A stretch of DNA of 64,000 bases from assembly GCA_963737445.1 (NCBI GenBank), contig CAVTSO010000019.1, positions 484,098 through 548,097 of the forward strand. The letters run 5' to 3'. The notes beneath the pieces were generated by a model. It saw only the letters and a program-made list of their open reading frames with translations, made no database searches and was not told the DNA's origin. Both the position numbers and the translations under genes were made by a program. This DNA is from JAICYJ01 sp963737445. Its GTDB lineage: Bacteria; Actinomycetota; Thermoleophilia; Gaiellales; JAICJC01. This document shows, piece after piece, positions 63,545 to 64,000 of the stretch. The stretch's first letter is position 1. Each line of letters begins with the position of its first letter.

Positions 63545-64000
63545 TGGTGCTCGCGATCCGCCCCGACAGCTGGAACTTCCCGCTGCTCCTGCACGTCGGC
63601 GGTGCGATGCTCCTCGTCGCCTCGATCACGGTCGCGATCGTGGCGTTCGTGCAGTCCTGGCGCGAGTCGGATCCCGACAGCTCCGCCCGGCTGTTCCGGT
63701 TCGGCGCTCTCACGATGTTCTACGCAGCCCTGCCCGCCTTCCTCGTGATGCGCGGCGCCGCCCAGTGGATCGCGTCCCGGGAGCATCTCGAGAACTCGAA
63801 CGTGAGCTGGATCGGCATCGGCTTTGGAACGTCCGACCTCAGCGGCCTGATCCTGCTCCTGACCCTGATCCTGACCGGCATCGCGCTTCGCCGCTCACGG
63901 CGGGGCGGCGGCCTCGGCAAGCTGGCCAAGGTCGGCGGCGCCCTGCCGCTGCTGCTGATGGTGCTCTACCTGGTCGCCATCTGGGCGATGACGACCAAGC
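63541..64000 (+). CDS. Second small membrane protein, cut by the right edge
   Basis: The ATG at 63541 overlaps the previous stop. The product reads MMVLAIRPDSWNFPLLLHVG, then AMLLVASITVAIVAFVQSW, and has further helices (LLLTLILTGIALR, LPLLLMVLYLVAIWAMTT) before running off the window with no stop. The LLLHVGGAMLLVASI start parallels the LFLHVLGAFTLVASV of its neighbour, so the two are probably paralogues that form a membrane pair. Confidence 0.75.
   Translation, partial: MMVLAIRPDSWNFPLLLHVGGAMLLVASITVAIVAFVQSWRESDPDSSARLFRFGALTMFYAALPAFLVMRGAAQWIASREHLENSNVSWIGIGFGTSDLSGLILLLTLILTGIALRRSRRGGGLGKLAKVGGALPLLLMVLYLVAIWAMTTK

Overview
The window is very GC-rich chromosomal DNA with strong G/C third-position bias. 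Frequent GTG starts and ATGA or GTGA stop/start overlaps also suggest a high-GC actinobacterium. The mix of a DGPF/ECF42 sigma pair, a PPK-PPX-CHAD-SixA cluster and a cyclodeaminase beside an ECF sigma gene would fit a Thermoleophilia-like soil lineage, but that placement is inference. No rRNA, CRISPR array or replication origin is visible.

Layout. (1) 1-3410: a sulfatase entering from the left edge, a probable small membrane protein and a secreted protein of unknown function. (2) 3411-19858: a probable integrated genomic island. A 43-bp piece of tRNA-Ala(UGC), from the anticodon loop to the 3' end, is repeated at 3411-3453; the intact tRNA lies at 19786-19858 and a damaged tyrosine recombinase at about 15.95-16.75 kb. 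Cargo: a GNAT acetyltransferase; a coupled operon arsR-hyfB-hyfC-hyfE-hyfF-hyfG-hyfI for a group 4 (Hyf/formate-hydrogenlyase-like) membrane [NiFe] hydrogenase; a second arsR; PRC-barrel-like proteins; a small four-Cys protein; and a GAF histidine kinase. (3) 19.9-30.2 kb: a plus-strand run of an orphan peptide-type binding lipoprotein, a PHP phosphoesterase, an alpha-oxoamine synthase, a membrane PAS-GGDEF-EAL protein, an MFS exporter and a secreted metalloprotease. (4) 30.2-43.7 kb: a class III CoA-transferase, two group II PLP decarboxylases, a YCII/ECF42 sigma pair, a flavin reductase, an ABC-F ATPase, a LysR regulator with a divergent 35-residue peptide, CYTH-CHAD and SixA. (5) 43.9-47.6 kb: Ppx, PPK1 and a cyclodeaminase-like protein. 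(6) 47.6-50.3 kb: a coupled ECF sigma / 88-aa protein / cytoplasmic subtilase / GAF operon ending in a perfect terminator and facing a His-rich repeat peptide gene. (7) 50.4-64 kb: an MFS-cNMP fusion, a diguanylate cyclase, 2-oxoacid dehydrogenase E1 alpha/beta, a collagen-like secreted protein, isocitrate dehydrogenase, a CBS protein, a PhyH dioxygenase, PotD and two small membrane proteins running to the right edge.

Functional themes are membrane hydrogen metabolism on the island, c-di-GMP and GAF-based sensing, polyphosphate metabolism, and 2-oxoacid/TCA metabolism. Two copies of an unannotated, CTAG-bounded inverted-repeat element sit between convergent gene pairs (31524-31649 and 43670-43873) and show compensatory base changes. 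Many genes in 1-19.4 kb, the GGDEF-EAL gene and ppk1 carry several single-base frameshifts while the encoded protein stays recognisable across frames. I read most of these as sequence or assembly errors, so their coordinates are approximate; all exact positions read by eye may be off by a base.
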